From assembly GCF_900103915.1 (NCBI RefSeq), contig NZ_FNIG01000011.1:1-64000 (forward strand): a stretch of DNA of 64,000 nt, in the 5' to 3' direction. Source of the stretch: Tenuibacillus multivorans (GTDB lineage: Bacteria > Bacillota > Bacilli > Bacillales > Alkalibacillaceae). Positions 29,381 to 41,192 of the stretch are shown here, in pieces (positions within the stretch are counted from its first letter, which is position 1; each line of letters opens with the position of its first letter). The translations under genes were made by a program, and so were the position numbers. Under the pieces are notes generated by a model. The model worked only from the letters and a program-made list of their open reading frames with translations. It was not told the origin of the DNA and ran no database searches.

Positions 29381-29794
29381 ATGCCTACTATTAACCAATT
29401 AGTACGTAAAGGTCGTAAATCTAAAGCTAAAGGTTCTGACTCACCTGCTTTAAACAAAGGGTTTAACTCTTATAAAAAACAATTTACTGATAATCCTTCT
29501 CCACAAAAGCGTGGTGTTTGTACACGTGTGGCAACTATGACACCTAAGAAACCGAACTCAGCATTACGTAAATATGCTCGTGTACGTCTTTCTAACCAAA
29601 TTGAAGTTACGGCTTACATTCCGGGAATTGGACACAACCTACAAGAGCACAGTGTTGTTCTAATTCGTGGTGGACGTGTAAAAGACTTACCAGGTGTGCG
29701 TTATCACATCGTTCGTGGTGCACTAGACACTGCTGGGGTTGAAGGTCGTAAACAAGGCCGTTCAAAATATGGAGCTAAAAGACCTAAAAAATAA
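29381..29794 (+). CDS. rpsL: Ribosomal protein S12
   Basis: This 137-aa 30S decoding-centre protein begins [15 protein letters not shown]. The streptomycin loops are wild type: [11 protein letters not shown] and [12 protein letters not shown] keep the lysines and proline altered in resistant mutants. ATG 29381 follows GGGAGGA and gives the family length; the longer frame back to 29228 overlaps rplGB and is not real. It is followed by rpsG, fusA and tuf in the usual str order. Confidence 0.98.
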   Translation: MPTINQLVRKGRKSKAKGSDSPALNKGFNSYKKQFTDNPSPQKRGVCTRVATMTPKKPNSALRKYARVRLSNQIEVTAYIPGIGHNLQEHSVVLIRGGRVKDLPGVRYHIVRGALDTAGVEGRKQGRSKYGAKRPKK

Positions 29795-29838
29795 GCTGCG
29801 ATTGAAGATAAAGACCACGTAGAAAGGAGGAACTTTGA

Positions 29839-30309
29839 ATGCCGCGTAAAGGAGCAGTTCCTAAAAGAGATGTATTACCAGATCCAATTTACAACTCTAA
29901 ACTAGTAACTCGTTTAATCAATCAAATTATGGTTGATGGTAAAAAAGGTGTTTCACAAAAAATTCTTTATAAAGCTTTTGATTTAGTACAAGAACGTAGC
30001 GGTCAAAATGCTATGGATACATTTGAGGAAGCTATGAAGAATGTTATGCCAGTTCTTGAAGTACGTGCTAGACGTGTTGGTGGTTCCAACTACCAAGTAC
30101 CTGTTGAGGTACGCCCAGAACGTCGACAAGCATTAGGACTTCGTTTCATCGTTAACTATGCGAGGCTTCGCGGAGAAAAATCGATGGAAGAGCGTCTAGC
30201 TAATGAAATTTTAGATGCAGCAAATAATACTGGTGCAGCAGTTAAACGTCGTGAAGAAATGCATAAAATGGCAGAAGCGAACAAGGCGTTTGCACACTAT
30301 CGTTGGTAA
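29839..30309 (+). CDS. rpsG: Ribosomal protein S7
   Basis: This 156-aa 30S protein nucleates head assembly of the small subunit. [33 protein letters not shown] and the C-terminal [18 protein letters not shown] are diagnostic, and the length matches B. subtilis. S7 represses its own operon in E. coli; no clear target is visible in the 44-nt rpsL-rpsG spacer. The start follows AAAGGAGG. Confidence 0.98.
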   Translation: MPRKGAVPKRDVLPDPIYNSKLVTRLINQIMVDGKKGVSQKILYKAFDLVQERSGQNAMDTFEEAMKNVMPVLEVRARRVGGSNYQVPVEVRPERRQALGLRFIVNYARLRGEKSMEERLANEILDAANNTGAAVKRREEMHKMAEANKAFAHYRW

Positions 30310-30360
30310 TAATAATTCAATAATACAATTTAGCCAAAATGCAGGAAGGAGAAGTGAATT

Positions 30361-32439
30361 ATGCCTAGAGAGTTCTCCTTAGAAAAATATCGTAATATCG
30401 GCATCATGGCACACATTGATGCTGGTAAAACAACAGCTACTGAGCGTATCCTGTTCTATACAGGACGTATTCACAAGCTGGGAGAAACTCACGAAGGTGC
30501 TTCCCAAATGGACTGGATGGAGCAGGAGCAGGAGCGTGGTATCACGATTACGTCTGCTGCGACAACAGCCCAGTGGAAGGATCATCGTATTAACATCATT
30601 GATACGCCGGGGCACGTAGACTTCACAGTAGAAGTTGAACGTTCTTTGCGTGTACTTGATGGTTCTGTTGCGTTATTAGATGCGCAATCAGGTGTTGAGC
30701 CACAAACTGAAACAGTTTGGCGACAAGCTACAACTTACGGGGTACCGCGTGTTGTTTTTATCAATAAAATGGATAAAGTCGGTGCTGACTTCTTATATTC
30801 CGTAAGTACATTAGAAGACCGATTAGGTGCTAATGCGCACCCAATTCAGTTACCAATCGGTGCTGAAGATCAGTTCGAGGGAATTATTGACTTAGTAGAA
30901 ATGAAAGCTTATGTCTACGAAGATGACCTTGGAACACGCGCTAACGCGACAGAAATACCAGATGAATATAAGGAACAAGCCGAAGAATATCGCGGTCGCT
31001 TAGTAGAAGCAATCGCGGAGCTAGATGAAGACTTAATGATGAAATATCTAGAAGGTGAAGAATTCACAATTGATGAATTAAAAGCGGCAATCCGTAAAGC
31101 AACTTGTGATGTTGAATTCTATCCAGTTATGTGTGGATCAGCATTCAAAAACAAAGGTGTTCAATTACTTCTAGATGCTGTAATCGACTATCTTCCTTCT
31201 CCATTGGATGTACCTCCAATTGAAGGTGTTGTTCCAGATACGGAAGAAGAAGTCGTTCGTAAATCAGACGACAAAGAACCATTCTCAGCACTAGCATTTA
31301 AAGTAATGACTGACCCTTACGTTGGTAAATTAACCTTCTTCCGTGTGTATTCAGGCACACTAAACAGTGGTTCTTATGTTAAGAACTCAACTAAAGATAA
31401 GCGTGAGCGTGTAGGTCGTATCCTACAAATGCATGCCAACCACCGTGAAGAAGTTGATGCAGTTTATGCTGGTGATATCGCAGGTGGTGTTGGATTGAAA
31501 GACACTGCTACAGGGGATACACTATGTGATGAGAAAAACCTTGTCATTCTTGAATCTATGGAATTCCCTGACCCTGTTATCGCGGTTGCGATTGAACCGA
31601 GATCAAAAGCGGACCAAGATAAAATGGGTATCGCTTTAGCTAAATTAGCTGAGGAAGACCCAACCTTCCGTACCGAGACAAACGAAGAAACTGGTCAGAC
31701 GATTATTCATGGTATGGGTGAACTTCACCTAGACATTATCGTTGACCGTTTAAAACGTGAGTTTAAGGTTGATGCGAACATTGGTAACCCACAGGTTGCT
31801 TACCGAGAAACATTCCGTGCAGACGCGAATGTTGAAGGTAAATTCGTGCGTCAGTCAGGTGGACGTGGTCAATACGGACACGTTTGGGTTAATTTCGAAC
31901 CAAATGATGAAGGTGAAGGTTTCGAATTTGTTAACAAAATCGTTGGTGGTGTTGTCCCGAAAGAATACATTCCAGCTGTTCAACAAGGTATTGAAGAATC
32001 AATGGAAAATGGTGTACTAGCGGGATATCCACTAATCGATATTAAAGCAACATTATACGATGGTTCATACCACGACGTTGACTCAAACGAAACAGCCTTT
32101 AAAGTAGCAGCATCAATGGCACTTAAAGAAGCTAAAAACAAATGTCAACCGGTTTTACTTGAACCAATGATGAAAGTTGAAATTGTTGTTCCTGAAGAGT
32201 ACATGGGTGACATTATGGGCGATGTTACTTCGCGTCGTGGCCGTGTAGAAGGCATGGGATCTCGTGGTAACGCATCAGTCGTTAATGCTTTTGTTCCACT
32301 TTCTGAAATGTTTGGGTATGCAACATCACTACGTTCAAACACACAAGGACGCGGAACTTACACCATGTACTTCAGTCACTACGAAGAGGTACCGAAGAGC
32401 ATTTCTGATGAAATTGTTAAGAAAAATGCTGGGGAATAA
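30361..32439 (+). CDS. fusA: Elongation factor G
   Basis: This 692-aa translocation GTPase has G1 AHIDAGKTT (residues 18-26), G2 with RGITITSA, G3 DTPGHVDF near 80-87 and G4 NKMDKVGAD near 134, then domains II-V (domain IV with the [12 protein letters not shown] segment). It moves tRNA and mRNA through the ribosome and helps ribosome recycling. No unusual residue was noticed in the parts checked. A probable tuf promoter overlaps its stop codon. Confidence 0.98.
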   Translation: MPREFSLEKYRNIGIMAHIDAGKTTATERILFYTGRIHKLGETHEGASQMDWMEQEQERGITITSAATTAQWKDHRINIIDTPGHVDFTVEVERSLRVLDGSVALLDAQSGVEPQTETVWRQATTYGVPRVVFINKMDKVGADFLYSVSTLEDRLGANAHPIQLPIGAEDQFEGIIDLVEMKAYVYEDDLGTRANATEIPDEYKEQAEEYRGRLVEAIAELDEDLMMKYLEGEEFTIDELKAAIRKATCDVEFYPVMCGSAFKNKGVQLLLDAVIDYLPSPLDVPPIEGVVPDTEEEVVRKSDDKEPFSALAFKVMTDPYVGKLTFFRVYSGTLNSGSYVKNSTKDKRERVGRILQMHANHREEVDAVYAGDIAGGVGLKDTATGDTLCDEKNLVILESMEFPDPVIAVAIEPRSKADQDKMGIALAKLAEEDPTFRTETNEETGQTIIHGMGELHLDIIVDRLKREFKVDANIGNPQVAYRETFRADANVEGKFVRQSGGRGQYGHVWVNFEPNDEGEGFEFVNKIVGGVVPKEYIPAVQQGIEESMENGVLAGYPLIDIKATLYDGSYHDVDSNETAFKVAASMALKEAKNKCQPVLLEPMMKVEIVVPEEYMGDIMGDVTSRRGRVEGMGSRGNASVVNAFVPLSEMFGYATSLRSNTQGRGTYTMYFSHYEEVPKSISDEIVKKNAGE

Positions 32440-32515
32440 TTGACGTTTGACGTTTTATCCCTTATAACAATTATTATAAACAGTTGTCTCCTGATACAAT
32501 TCTAGGAGGCAACTG
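32440..32515 (+). promoter_or_regulatory. tuf promoter and leader hairpin
   Basis: TTGACG (32440-32445), 17 nt, TATAAC (32463-32468) begins at the base after the fusA stop. Downstream, CAGTTGTCTCCT (32481-32492) pairs with AGGAGGCAACTG (32504-32515), a 12-bp stem with one G-T that hides an AGGAGG. No T-run follows, so it is not a terminator. The real tuf Shine-Dalgarno AAGGAGG lies about 40 nt further on. Confidence 0.6.
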
Positions 32516-32562
32516 AAAAATAAAACATAAAAAATATTTTATATTTTAAGGAGGAAATATAA

Positions 32563-33753
32563 ATGTCAAAAGAAAAATTTGACCGTTCCAAATCACACGT
32601 TAACATTGGTACAATTGGACACGTTGACCATGGTAAAACAACTTTAACAGCAGCGATTACAACTGTATTACACAAAAAATCAGGAAAAGGTTCTGCAATG
32701 GCTTATGACCAAATCGATGGTGCGCCTGAAGAACAAGAGCGTGGAATCACAATTTCTACTGCTCACGTTGAGTATGAAACTGACACTCGTCACTATGCTC
32801 ACGTTGACTGCCCGGGACACGCTGACTATGTTAAAAACATGATCACTGGTGCAGCACAAATGGATGGTGCAATCCTTGTTGTATCTGCAGCAGATGGTCC
32901 AATGCCACAAACTCGTGAGCACATTCTACTTTCTCGTCAAGTAGGTGTACCTGCGATTGTCGTATTCTTAAATAAATGCGATATGGTAGACGATGAAGAG
33001 CTACTAGAACTAGTTGAAATGGAAGTTCGTGACCTACTAAGCGAGTACGACTTCCCTGGTGATGATGTACCAGTTGTTAAAGGCTCAGCTCTAATGGCTA
33101 TTGAAGGTGAAGAGCAATACGTTAACGCAATCTACGAATTAATGGATGCTGTTGACGATTATATTCCAACTCCAGACCGTGACACTGATAAACCATTCAT
33201 GATGCCAGTTGAGGACGTATTCTCAATCACTGGTCGTGGCACAGTTGCGACTGGCCGTGTAGAACGTGGTCAAGTATCAGTTGGTGATGAAGTTGAAGTC
33301 ATCGGTCTTGCTGAAGAAGCAGGCAAAACAACTGTTACTGGAGTAGAAATGTTCCGTAAGCTTCTTGACTATGCAGAAGCTGGTGACAACATTGGTGCGC
33401 TACTTCGTGGTGTTTCTCGTGAAGATATTAAACGTGGTCAGGTACTAGCTAAACCTGGTTCAATTACACCACACACTAATTTTAAAGCAGAAGTTTATGT
33501 TCTTTCTAAAGATGAGGGTGGACGTCATACGCCATTCTTCTCAAACTATCGTCCACAATTCTACTTCCGTACAACTGACGTAACTGGTGTTATCCAGCTA
33601 CCAGATGGAGTAGAAATGGTTATGCCTGGCGATAACGTTGAAATGGATGTTGAGCTTATCTCACCTATCGCGATTGAAGAGGGTACTAAATTCTCTATCC
33701 GTGAGGGTGGACGTACTGTAGGCGCAGGCGTTGTTGCTACAATCACTAAATAA
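32563..33753 (+). CDS. tuf: Elongation factor Tu
   Basis: This 396-aa GTPase delivers aminoacyl-tRNA to the ribosome. G1 GHVDHGKTT (19-27), the switch [16 protein letters not shown]3 DCPGHADY (81-88) and G4 NKCD (136-139) are intact, followed by beta-barrel domains II ([13 protein letters not shown]) and III. Codon usage is strongly biased, as expected for a very highly expressed gene. It follows AAGGAGG closely and ends before a strong terminator, closing the str operon. Confidence 0.99.
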   Translation: MSKEKFDRSKSHVNIGTIGHVDHGKTTLTAAITTVLHKKSGKGSAMAYDQIDGAPEEQERGITISTAHVEYETDTRHYAHVDCPGHADYVKNMITGAAQMDGAILVVSAADGPMPQTREHILLSRQVGVPAIVVFLNKCDMVDDEELLELVEMEVRDLLSEYDFPGDDVPVVKGSALMAIEGEEQYVNAIYELMDAVDDYIPTPDRDTDKPFMMPVEDVFSITGRGTVATGRVERGQVSVGDEVEVIGLAEEAGKTTVTGVEMFRKLLDYAEAGDNIGALLRGVSREDIKRGQVLAKPGSITPHTNFKAEVYVLSKDEGGRHTPFFSNYRPQFYFRTTDVTGVIQLPDGVEMVMPGDNVEMDVELISPIAIEEGTKFSIREGGRTVGAGVVATITK

Positions 33754-33768
33754 CAACAGTTTAACCTA

Positions 33769-33800
33769 AGAGATTGCCGAAAGTCGGCAATCTCTTTTTA
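33769..33800 (+). terminator. Intrinsic terminator of the str operon
   Basis: AGAGATTGCCGA (33769-33780) pairs perfectly with TCGGCAATCTCT (33784-33795) around AAG, followed by TTTTTA. The next 125 nt (33801-33926) show no gene, only a weak CGCTTT/AAAGCG pairing. Confidence 0.96.
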
Positions 33801-33926
33801 TATGCACTCAAAGTAGTCATAGGGTACTTGACTGTTGCTAAGCAAATCGGTACGGATACATAACTTATATATAAACGCTTTAAAAAAGGACCTTAAAAGC
33901 GACTTTTCTGAATATTACTCTATTGG

Positions 33927-34466
<540 letters not shown>

Positions 34467-34489
34467 CATTATTTTAGGAGGTGTAACGG

Positions 34490-35119
34490 ATGGCGAAAGG
34501 AATCTTAGGACGCAAAATCGGAATGACTCAACTGTTCTCTGAAACTGGCGAATTAGTTCCTGTTACAGTTATTCAAGCTGAGGGTAACGTCGTATTACAA
34601 AAGAAAACAGCTGAAAATGATGGCTATGAGGCTATTCAAGTAGGTTTTGCGGATAAAAAAGAATCACGTGCGAATAAACCGGAAAAAGGTCATGCTGAAA
34701 AAGCAGAGGCAAAGCCTAAGCGCTTCATTCGCGAAGTCCGTAACGTAAATCTTGACGATTATGAAGTTGGTCAAGAATTAAGTGTGGATGTATTTGAAGC
34801 AGGTGAAAAAGTAGACGTAACCGGAACTTCTAAAGGTAAAGGGTTCCAAGGTGCGATTAAACGTCATAATCAATCACGCGGACCAATGACTCACGGTTCA
34901 CATTATCACCGTAGTCCAGGTGCGATGGGTGTTATTGACCCGATGCGTGTATTCCCAGGCAAAAAACTACCAGGACAAATGGGTGGCGAAACGGTAACGA
35001 TTCAAAACCTAGATGTTGTTAAAGTAGATACAGAAAATAACTTGATTCTCGTTAAAGGTAATGTACCTGGTGCGAAGAAATCATATGTACAAATTTCAAG
35101 TGCGGTTAAGGCTAACTAA
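34490..35119 (+). CDS. rplC: Ribosomal protein L3
   Basis: This 209-aa early-assembly 50S protein reaches the peptidyl-transferase centre with its central loop. [20 protein letters not shown] and [12 protein letters not shown]-like [18 protein letters not shown] are diagnostic. The 23S-proximal segment reads [15 protein letters not shown], with His where B. subtilis has Arg after GS, a mild variation. The start follows TTAGGAGGTG, 23 nt after rpsJ, and rplD follows after 25 nt. Confidence 0.98.
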   Translation: MAKGILGRKIGMTQLFSETGELVPVTVIQAEGNVVLQKKTAENDGYEAIQVGFADKKESRANKPEKGHAEKAEAKPKRFIREVRNVNLDDYEVGQELSVDVFEAGEKVDVTGTSKGKGFQGAIKRHNQSRGPMTHGSHYHRSPGAMGVIDPMRVFPGKKLPGQMGGETVTIQNLDVVKVDTENNLILVKGNVPGAKKSYVQISSAVKAN

Positions 35120-35144
35120 ATAATAAACGAAGGGAGGATATGTC

Positions 35145-35768
35145 ATGCCTAAAGTAGCACTATACAATCAAACTGGTTCTCAAGTAGGCGATGTTGAGCT
35201 TACTGAAGGAGTATTTGGTATTGAACCAAACGAAACCGTATTAAAAGACGCAGTTGTGATGCAGCAAGCATCATTACGTCAAGGTACTCACAAAGTAAAA
35301 AATCGCTCTGAGGTTCGTGGAGGCGGCCGTAAACCATGGCGCCAAAAAGGTACAGGTCGTGCCCGTCAAGGATCTATTCGTTCCCCACAATGGGTTGGCG
35401 GTGGAACTGTATTTGGTCCAACACCTCGTAGCTACAGCTTTAAACTGCCTAAAAAAGTGCGTCGTTTAGCGCTTCGTTCTGCTTTATCTTCTAAAGTGAA
35501 ACATGAAGAGATTTATGTATTAGAAGATTTAAGCATTGAAGCACCTAAGACGAAAGAAGTTGTTTCATTACTAAACAGTTTTGATGTAGATGGAAAAGCT
35601 TTAATTGTTACAGCAGAAAATGATGAAAACATTGAGCGATCTGCTAATAACATTCAAGGCGTGCATGTTCTATCAGTAGAGCAAATCAATGTATTAGATT
35701 TACTGAAATACGACAAGCTGTTCATGACGAAGGAAGCAGCTGAAAAAGCAGGGGAGGTGCTTGCATAA
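35145..35768 (+). CDS. rplD: Ribosomal protein L4
   Basis: This 207-aa 50S protein lines the exit tunnel with its extended loop ([20 protein letters not shown], about residues 60-79); the loop residues altered in macrolide-resistant mutants look wild type. In E. coli L4 represses the S10 operon, but that leader structure is not conserved in Bacilli. Its stop codon overlaps the rplW start (TAATG), indicating coupled translation. Confidence 0.98.
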   Translation: MPKVALYNQTGSQVGDVELTEGVFGIEPNETVLKDAVVMQQASLRQGTHKVKNRSEVRGGGRKPWRQKGTGRARQGSIRSPQWVGGGTVFGPTPRSYSFKLPKKVRRLALRSALSSKVKHEEIYVLEDLSIEAPKTKEVVSLLNSFDVDGKALIVTAENDENIERSANNIQGVHVLSVEQINVLDLLKYDKLFMTKEAAEKAGEVLA

Positions 35769-36058
35769 TGACAGAACCAAGAGATATCATTAAGCGCCCG
35801 ATCATTACGGAAAACTCTGCAGATTTAATGGCTGATAATAAGTATACGTTTGAAGTTTCAACAAAAGCGAACAAAACTGAAATTAAAGATGCCGTTGAAA
35901 CAATATTTCAAGTAAAAGTAGAACAGGTTAATACAATTAACCTTAAAGGTAAGAAAAGAAGAATGGGACGTTATGAAGGCTACCGTCCTGATCGTAAAAA
36001 AGCCATTGTAACATTAACACCAGATAGCAAAGAACTAGACTTCTTTGAAGGTGTATAA
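35768..36058 (+). CDS. rplW: Ribosomal protein L23
   Basis: This 96-aa 50S protein sits at the tunnel exit, where trigger factor and SRP dock. [13 protein letters not shown] at the start and [26 protein letters not shown] in the loop are diagnostic. It overlaps rplD by one base; the Shine-Dalgarno sequence (GGGGAGGTG) lies inside rplD. The length is as in B. subtilis within a residue. Confidence 0.98.
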   Translation: MTEPRDIIKRPIITENSADLMADNKYTFEVSTKANKTEIKDAVETIFQVKVEQVNTINLKGKKRRMGRYEGYRPDRKKAIVTLTPDSKELDFFEGV

Positions 36059-36098
36059 GTCGGATAAAAAACTTTTAATTTAAAAGGAGGGAAAACAG

Positions 36099-36935
36099 AT
36101 GGCGATCAAAAAGTATAAACCAACCAGTAATGGTCGTCGTAATATGTCAACATTGACAAACGATGAAATTACGACATCAAAACCAGAAAAGTCCCTACTT
36201 GCACCAGTTAAGAAACGTGCAGGTCGTAACAATCAAGGGAAATTAACTGTTCGTCATCAAGGTGGAGGACACAAACGTCAATACCGTTTAATTGATTTCA
36301 AGCGTGATAAAGATGGTATACCAGGACGCGTTGCTACGATCGAATACGATCCAAACCGTTCAGCGAACATCGCATTAATCAATTATGCAGATGGTGAAAA
36401 ACGTTATATCCTTGCACCTAAAGGTTTAAAAGTAGGTCAAGAAGTTATGTCAGGTGAAGGTGCTGACATCAAAACAGGTAACGCATTACCTCTAAACAAA
36501 ATGCCAGTCGGTACAACTGTTCACAATATCGAAATGAAACCAGGACGTGGAGGACAGTTAGTACGTTCAGCTGGTTCCCAAGCTCAAATTCTTGGTAAAG
36601 AGGATAAATACGTACTTATACGTCTAGCTTCAGGCGAAACACGTATGATTCTTGGTACGTGCCGTGCCTCAATCGGCCAAGTCGGTAATATTGAACATGA
36701 GCTTGTAAGAGTTGGTAAAGCAGGACGCACTCGTTGGAAAGGTGTTCGTCCAACAGTACGTGGTTCTGTTATGAACCCAAGCGATCACCCACACGGTGGT
36801 GGTGAAGGTCGTGCACCAATCGGTCTTCCATCTCCAATGTCACCATGGGGTAAACCTACGCTTGGACTTAAAACACGTAAACGCAATAAACAGTCAGATA
36901 AATTTATTGTACGTCGTCGTAAGAAGAAGAAATAA
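36099..36935 (+). CDS. rplB: Ribosomal protein L2
   Basis: This 278-aa 50S protein is needed for subunit association and peptidyl transfer. [17 protein letters not shown] opens it, and [18 protein letters not shown] (about 222-239), containing the essential histidine, is intact. The C-terminus is basic ([11 protein letters not shown]). It starts behind AAAGGAGGG. A small inverted repeat, AAGTCAA (36945-36951) with TTGACTT (36965-36971), lies between it and rpsS. Confidence 0.98.
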   Translation: MAIKKYKPTSNGRRNMSTLTNDEITTSKPEKSLLAPVKKRAGRNNQGKLTVRHQGGGHKRQYRLIDFKRDKDGIPGRVATIEYDPNRSANIALINYADGEKRYILAPKGLKVGQEVMSGEGADIKTGNALPLNKMPVGTTVHNIEMKPGRGGQLVRSAGSQAQILGKEDKYVLIRLASGETRMILGTCRASIGQVGNIEHELVRVGKAGRTRWKGVRPTVRGSVMNPSDHPHGGGEGRAPIGLPSPMSPWGKPTLGLKTRKRNKQSDKFIVRRRKKKK

Positions 36936-36993
36936 ATCCTGAAAAAGTCAAATCGAGTCATCGGTTGACTTAAAGATGGAAGGAGGTTTATTC

Positions 36994-37269
36994 ATGGGTC
37001 GTAGTTTAAAAAAGGGACCTTTCGTGGATGATCATTTAATGAAAAAAGTCGAAAGCATGGAAGAAAACAACAAAAAGCAAGTTATTAAAACTTGGTCACG
37101 TCGTTCTACTATTTTCCCTAACTTTGTAGGAAACACAATCGCAGTTTATGACGGCCGTAAACATGTACCCGTATATATCACCGAAGACATGGTTGGACAC
37201 AAACTAGGTGAGTTTGCACCAACACGTACGTTTAAAGGCCATTCCGGTGACGATAAGAGAACAAAATAG
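36994..37269 (+). CDS. rpsS: Ribosomal protein S19
   Basis: This 91-aa protein of the 30S head begins [20 protein letters not shown], followed by the conserved [14 protein letters not shown] and ends near [13 protein letters not shown] 36994 is 9 nt after GGAGGT. An upstream in-frame ATG at 36976 would place the Shine-Dalgarno sequence inside the gene and add non-conserved residues, so it is not used. Confidence 0.98.
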   Translation: MGRSLKKGPFVDDHLMKKVESMEENNKKQVIKTWSRRSTIFPNFVGNTIAVYDGRKHVPVYITEDMVGHKLGEFAPTRTFKGHSGDDKRTK

Positions 37270-37289
37270 CTAATTGAGAGGAGGTTAGC

Positions 37290-37637
37290 ATGATGCAACA
37301 AGCTAAAGCAGTAGCTAAAACGGTTCGTATTGCTCCTCGTAAAGCTCGACTAGTGATTGATTTAATTCGAGGAAAAGAAGTTGGCGAAGCTTTCGCAATA
37401 CTAGCTCATACAAACCGCGCTGCATCACCGAATGTTGAAAAGGTGTTAAAATCAGCGGTTTCGAACGCTGAGCACAATTATGAACTAGATGCGGAAAATT
37501 TATATATCTCTGAAGCATTTGTAAATGAAGGTGTAACGCTTAAACGTTTCCGCCCACGCGCGCAAGGTCGTGCAAGCGCGATTAATAAACGTACTAGCCA
37601 CATTACAGTAGTGGTATCAGAAAAGAAGGAGGGATAA
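37290..37637 (+). CDS. rplV: Ribosomal protein L22
   Basis: This 115-aa 50S protein has a beta-hairpin that forms the tunnel constriction. [23 protein letters not shown] in the N-terminal part and [20 protein letters not shown] in the hairpin (macrolide-relevant) look wild type. Two adjacent ATG codons follow GAGGAGGT; either may initiate. rpsC starts 3 nt after its stop. Confidence 0.97.
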   Translation: MMQQAKAVAKTVRIAPRKARLVIDLIRGKEVGEAFAILAHTNRAASPNVEKVLKSAVSNAEHNYELDAENLYISEAFVNEGVTLKRFRPRAQGRASAINKRTSHITVVVSEKKEG

Positions 37638-37640
37638 TCA

Positions 37641-38285
37641 GTGGGTCAAAAAATTAACCCGAAAGGTCTTCGTATCGGTGTAATCAATGATTGGGAATCA
37701 AAATGGTACGCGGAAAAAGATTATGCTGACCTTTTACATGAAGACATTAAGGTTCGTGAATATATTGAAGAACGCTTGAAAGATTCTGCAGTATCTTCTA
37801 TTGAAATTGAACGTGCTGCAAACCGTATTAACATCTCTATCCACACAGCTAAACCAGGTATGGTTATTGGTAAAGGTGGATCTGAAGTAGAAGCATTACG
37901 CTCAAAATTAAGTGAACTAACAAGTAAAAAAGTACACATCAACATCGTTGAAGTGAAAAAACCTGAGCTAGATTCAACTCTAGTAGCAGAAAACATTGCG
38001 CGTCAGCTAGAAAATCGTGTTTCTTTCCGTCGTGTACAGAAACAAGCAATCCAACGTGCAATGCGTGCAGGTGCAAAAGGTATTAAAACGCAAGTATCTG
38101 GTCGTCTAGGTGGAGCAGATATTGCCCGTGCAGAACAATACAACGAAGGAACTGTACCACTTCACACACTACGTGCTGATATCAATTATGGTACTGCTGA
38201 GGCAGATACTACGTACGGTAAGCTTGGTGTTAAAGTGTGGATTTATCGTGGTGAAGTCCTTCCAACAAAAAATGATAATCAATAA
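37641..38285 (+). CDS. rpsC: Ribosomal protein S3
   Basis: This 214-aa protein at the mRNA entry tunnel has an N-terminal KH type II domain ([19 protein letters not shown], about 72-90) and the C-terminal S3 domain ([22 protein letters not shown]). GTG start, with the Shine-Dalgarno sequence (AAGGAGGG) overlapping the end of rplV, so translation is probably coupled. Confidence 0.98.
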   Translation: MGQKINPKGLRIGVINDWESKWYAEKDYADLLHEDIKVREYIEERLKDSAVSSIEIERAANRINISIHTAKPGMVIGKGGSEVEALRSKLSELTSKKVHINIVEVKKPELDSTLVAENIARQLENRVSFRRVQKQAIQRAMRAGAKGIKTQVSGRLGGADIARAEQYNEGTVPLHTLRADINYGTAEADTTYGKLGVKVWIYRGEVLPTKNDNQ

Positions 38286-38303
38286 GGAAGGGGGATTCGC
38301 AAT

Positions 38304-38738
38304 ATGTTAATGCCTAAACGTGTAAAATATCGTAGACAACATCGCGGCAACTTAAAAGGTCGTGCAAAAGGTGGAACTGAAGTATCACATGGTGAATTCG
38401 GCGTTCAAGCACTAGAAGGTGCATGGATTACTAGTCGACAAATCGAGGCAGCTCGTATTGCAATGACTCGTTATATGAAACGTGGCGGTAAAGTTTGGAT
38501 TAAAATCTTTCCAGACAAACCGAAGACTGCTAAACCATTAGAAGTACGTATGGGTTCCGGTAAAGGTTCTCCAGAAGATTGGGTAGCAGTTGTAAAACCA
38601 GGAAAAATATTATTTGAAATTGCTGGAGTTAATGAAGAAGTCGCTCGTGAAGCACTTCGCTTAGCATCACACAAACTACCAGTTAGAACGAAGTTCGTAA
38701 AACGTGAAGAAATTGGTGGTGATAGCAATGAAAGCTAA
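38304..38738 (+). CDS. rplP: Ribosomal protein L16
   Basis: This 144-aa 50S protein helps shape the A site. It begins [24 protein letters not shown], and [17 protein letters not shown] in the middle is diagnostic. The length is identical to B. subtilis. An ATG two codons later is possible but less family-like. Its end overlaps the rpmC start by 11 nt. Confidence 0.98.
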   Translation: MLMPKRVKYRRQHRGNLKGRAKGGTEVSHGEFGVQALEGAWITSRQIEAARIAMTRYMKRGGKVWIKIFPDKPKTAKPLEVRMGSGKGSPEDWVAVVKPGKILFEIAGVNEEVAREALRLASHKLPVRTKFVKREEIGGDSNES

Positions 38739-38931
38739 TGAAATCAGAGAACTTACCACTGCCGAAATCGAACAAAATATTAAATCATTAAAAGAAGAAC
38801 TGTTTAACTTACGCTTTCAGCTAGCAACAGGTCAACTAGAAAACACGGTACGCATCCGTGAAGTTAGAAAATCTATTGCTCGTATGAAAACAGTTATTCG
38901 TGAAAGAGAAGTCGGCATTAATAATCGATAA
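38728..38931 (+). CDS. rpmC: Ribosomal protein L29
   Basis: This 67-aa helical 50S protein near the tunnel exit reads [20 protein letters not shown] and ends in a basic helix with [19 protein letters not shown] 38728 gives the family length; the frame reads further upstream inside rplP, which is not meaningful. The 11-nt overlap with rplP implies translational coupling. Confidence 0.97.
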   Translation: MKANEIRELTTAEIEQNIKSLKEELFNLRFQLATGQLENTVRIREVRKSIARMKTVIREREVGINNR

Positions 38932-38951
38932 TCGAGAGGAGGTCAGCCTCA

Positions 38952-39215
38952 ATGAGTGAACGTAAAGATCGCAAAGTCTATACAGGACGCGTTGTTTCTG
39001 ACAAAATGGATAAAACCATTACGGTTCTTGTAGAAACTTATAAATTCCACCCGCTTTATGGTAAGCGTGTTAAATATTCTAAGAAATTTAAAACTCATGA
39101 CGAAAATAATCAAGCAAAAAATGGCGATATCGTACGTATTATGGAGACTCGTCCATTATCAGCTACGAAACGTTTCCGTCTAGTTGAAGTAGTAGAAGAA
39201 GCTGTTATTATATAA
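38952..39215 (+). CDS. rpsQ: Ribosomal protein S17
   Basis: This 87-aa 30S protein has an OB-fold. [19 protein letters not shown] near the N-terminus and [21 protein letters not shown] near the end are diagnostic. The length equals B. subtilis S17. It starts behind GAGAGGAGG, 20 nt after rpmC. Confidence 0.98.
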   Translation: MSERKDRKVYTGRVVSDKMDKTITVLVETYKFHPLYGKRVKYSKKFKTHDENNQAKNGDIVRIMETRPLSATKRFRLVEVVEEAVII

Positions 39216-39252
39216 TCGCTCGGAATGAATCCGAAGGGAGGTAGCAAATCCT

Positions 39253-39621
39253 ATGATCCAACAAGAGTCTAATCTCAAAGTTGCTGATAACTCAGGTGCT
39301 CGTGAAGTTAAAACCATTAAAGTCTTAGGCGGTTCTGGACGTAAAACAGCTAATATAGGCGATGTTATCGTTTGTTCAGTTAAACAAGCAACACCAGGTG
39401 GCGTTGTCAAAAAGAATGAAGTTGTAAAGGCTGTAGTTGTACGTTCAAGAAACGGTGTACGCCGTAAAGACGGTTCATATATTCGTTTTGATGAAAACGC
39501 AGCAGTCATCATTCGAGATGATAAAAGTCCACGTGGAACTCGTATCTTCGGACCTGTTGCTCGTGAATTACGTGAAAGACAGTTCATGAAGATCGTTTCC
39601 TTGGCTCCAGAAGTATTATAA
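39253..39621 (+). CDS. rplN: Ribosomal protein L14
   Basis: This 122-aa 50S protein at the subunit interface reads [19 protein letters not shown] and carries [19 protein letters not shown] and the C-terminal [24 protein letters not shown], cited here in part. The length is the same as in B. subtilis. It is the first gene of the spc part of the superoperon; no separate promoter is evident in the 37-nt spacer. Confidence 0.98.
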   Translation: MIQQESNLKVADNSGAREVKTIKVLGGSGRKTANIGDVIVCSVKQATPGGVVKKNEVVKAVVVRSRNGVRRKDGSYIRFDENAAVIIRDDKSPRGTRIFGPVARELRERQFMKIVSLAPEVL

Positions 39622-39655
39622 TGAAAACTCTGCCTTGCAAGGAGGTGCACGATTC

Positions 39656-39967
39656 ATGCATGTAAAAAAAGGCGACAAAGTCAAAGTAATTACAGGAAAA
39701 GATAAAGGAAAAGAAGGCACAATTTTAGAAGCTTATCCAAAAAAAGAACGTGTATTGGTAGAAGGCGTTAATTACATTAAAAAACACGCTAAACCTTCTC
39801 AAGAAAACCCTCAAGGTGGAATCTTGACGCAGGAAGCACCAATCCATGTTTCTAATGTTATGCCAGTCGATCCTAAATCAGGTGAGCCTACTCGTGTCGG
39901 TTATGAGGAACGCGACGGTAAAAAAGTCCGTATCGCAAAAAAATCAGGCGAACCTTTAGATAAATAG
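39656..39967 (+). CDS. rplX: Ribosomal protein L24
   Basis: This 103-aa assembly-initiator 50S protein has an N-terminal KOW motif ([21 protein letters not shown]) and the [19 protein letters not shown] segment. ATG 39656 is 9 nt after AAGGAGGTG and gives the family length; an upstream in-frame start at 39635 is rejected because it lies before the Shine-Dalgarno sequence. Confidence 0.98.
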   Translation: MHVKKGDKVKVITGKDKGKEGTILEAYPKKERVLVEGVNYIKKHAKPSQENPQGGILTQEAPIHVSNVMPVDPKSGEPTRVGYEERDGKKVRIAKKSGEPLDK

Positions 39968-39993
39968 TGTTGTGCTGAAAGGAGGTCTACAAG

Positions 39994-40533
39994 ATGAACG
40001 AACTTAAAAGACAATATCAAGAAGAAATCGTCTCAAAACTAGTTGAAAAGTTTAATTATAGTTCTGTAATGCAAGCCCCTAAAATTGAAAAGATTGTTAT
40101 CAATATGGGTGTGGGTGACGCTGTACAGAACGCCAAAGCACTTGATAATGCTGTTGAAGAATTACAGTTAATTTCCGGTCAAAAGCCAACTGTTACACGC
40201 GCGAAAAAATCAATCGCTGGTTTCCGTTTACGTGAAGGTATGCCAATCGGTGCAAAAGTAACACTTCGTGGTGAACGCATGTATGATTTCCTTCAAAAGT
40301 TAATCGCTGTGTCACTACCTCGTGTTCGTGACTTCCGTGGTATTTCTTCAAAAGCATTTGATGGTCGCGGCAACTACACTCTTGGCATTAAAGAACAATT
40401 AATTTTCCCAGAAATTGATTACGATAAAGTCAGTAAAGTACGTGGTATGGATATCGTAGTTGTAACAACTGCTGACACGGATGAAGAAGCTCGTGAATTA
40501 TTAAGTCAATTTGGAATGCCGTTCAGACAGTAA
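39994..40533 (+). CDS. rplE: Ribosomal protein L5
   Basis: This 179-aa 50S central-protuberance protein binds 5S r[44 protein letters not shown] and [21 protein letters not shown] are diagnostic. The length matches B. subtilis exactly. It starts behind AAAGGAGG, 26 nt after rplX. Confidence 0.98.
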   Translation: MNELKRQYQEEIVSKLVEKFNYSSVMQAPKIEKIVINMGVGDAVQNAKALDNAVEELQLISGQKPTVTRAKKSIAGFRLREGMPIGAKVTLRGERMYDFLQKLIAVSLPRVRDFRGISSKAFDGRGNYTLGIKEQLIFPEIDYDKVSKVRGMDIVVVTTADTDEEARELLSQFGMPFRQ

Positions 40534-40557
40534 TTTACTCATAAGGAGGGAAAAACT

Positions 40558-40743
40558 GTGGCTAAAAAATCAATGATCGCAAAACAAAAACGTAAACAAA
40601 AGTACAAAGTACGCGAATACACACGTTGTGAACGTTGCGGTCGTCCACATTCAGTTATCCGCAAATTTAAATTATGCCGTATTTGTTTCCGTGAATTAGC
40701 TTACGAAGGACAAATTCCTGGCGTTAAAAAAGCAAGCTGGTAA
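40558..40743 (+). CDS. rpsN: Ribosomal protein S14, zinc-binding type
   Basis: This 61-aa C+ type S14 has C24, C27, C40 and C43 (CERC and CRIC), so it binds zinc. The start is GTG behind AAGGAGGG. It ends [11 protein letters not shown], as in most Bacilli. A zinc-independent paralog, common elsewhere in such genomes, is not in this window. Confidence 0.98.
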   Translation: MAKKSMIAKQKRKQKYKVREYTRCERCGRPHSVIRKFKLCRICFRELAYEGQIPGVKKASW

Positions 40744-40771
40744 ACCCGTAATTGGGAAGGAGGTAAAAGAA

Positions 40772-41167
40772 ATGATGTCAGATCCAATTGCAGATATGCT
40801 AACAAGAATTCGCAATGCTAACATGGTTCGTCACGATCAGTTAGAAGTCCCAGCTTCTAAACTTAAAAGAGATATCGTTGAGATTTTAAAACGTGAAGGT
40901 TATATTCGCGATTACGAATATATCGAAGACAATAAACAAGGCGTTTTACGTCTTTTCCTTAAATATGGATCAGATAACGAGCGTGTCATTTCAGGAATTA
41001 AACGCATTAGCAAGCCTGGACGTCGTGTCTATGCAAAAGCAGATGAGGTTCCTAAAGTATTAAACGGTTTAGGAATCGCTGTTGTGTCCACTTCTAAAGG
41101 TGTTTTAACGGATAAAGAAGCTCGCAGTGAATCAGTAGGCGGCGAAGTAGTAGCTTACGTTTGGTAA
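40772..41167 (+). CDS. rpsH: Ribosomal protein S8
   Basis: This 131-aa 30S central-domain protein reads [20 protein letters not shown] at the start and [16 protein letters not shown]-type [17 protein letters not shown] at the end. S8 represses the spc operon in E. coli. Two adjacent ATG codons follow GGGAGGAGG-like GGAAGGAGGT; the first is used here. Confidence 0.98.
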   Translation: MMSDPIADMLTRIRNANMVRHDQLEVPASKLKRDIVEILKREGYIRDYEYIEDNKQGVLRLFLKYGSDNERVISGIKRISKPGRRVYAKADEVPKVLNGLGIAVVSTSKGVLTDKEARSESVGGEVVAYVW

Positions 41168-41192
41168 TACTTGAAAGACAGGAGGTGTATGT

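Noticed and set aside
36945-36971. AAGTCAA/TTGACTT inverted repeat between rplB and rpsS as a terminator
   Set aside because: The stem is only 7 bp and no T-run follows; the superoperon clearly continues.
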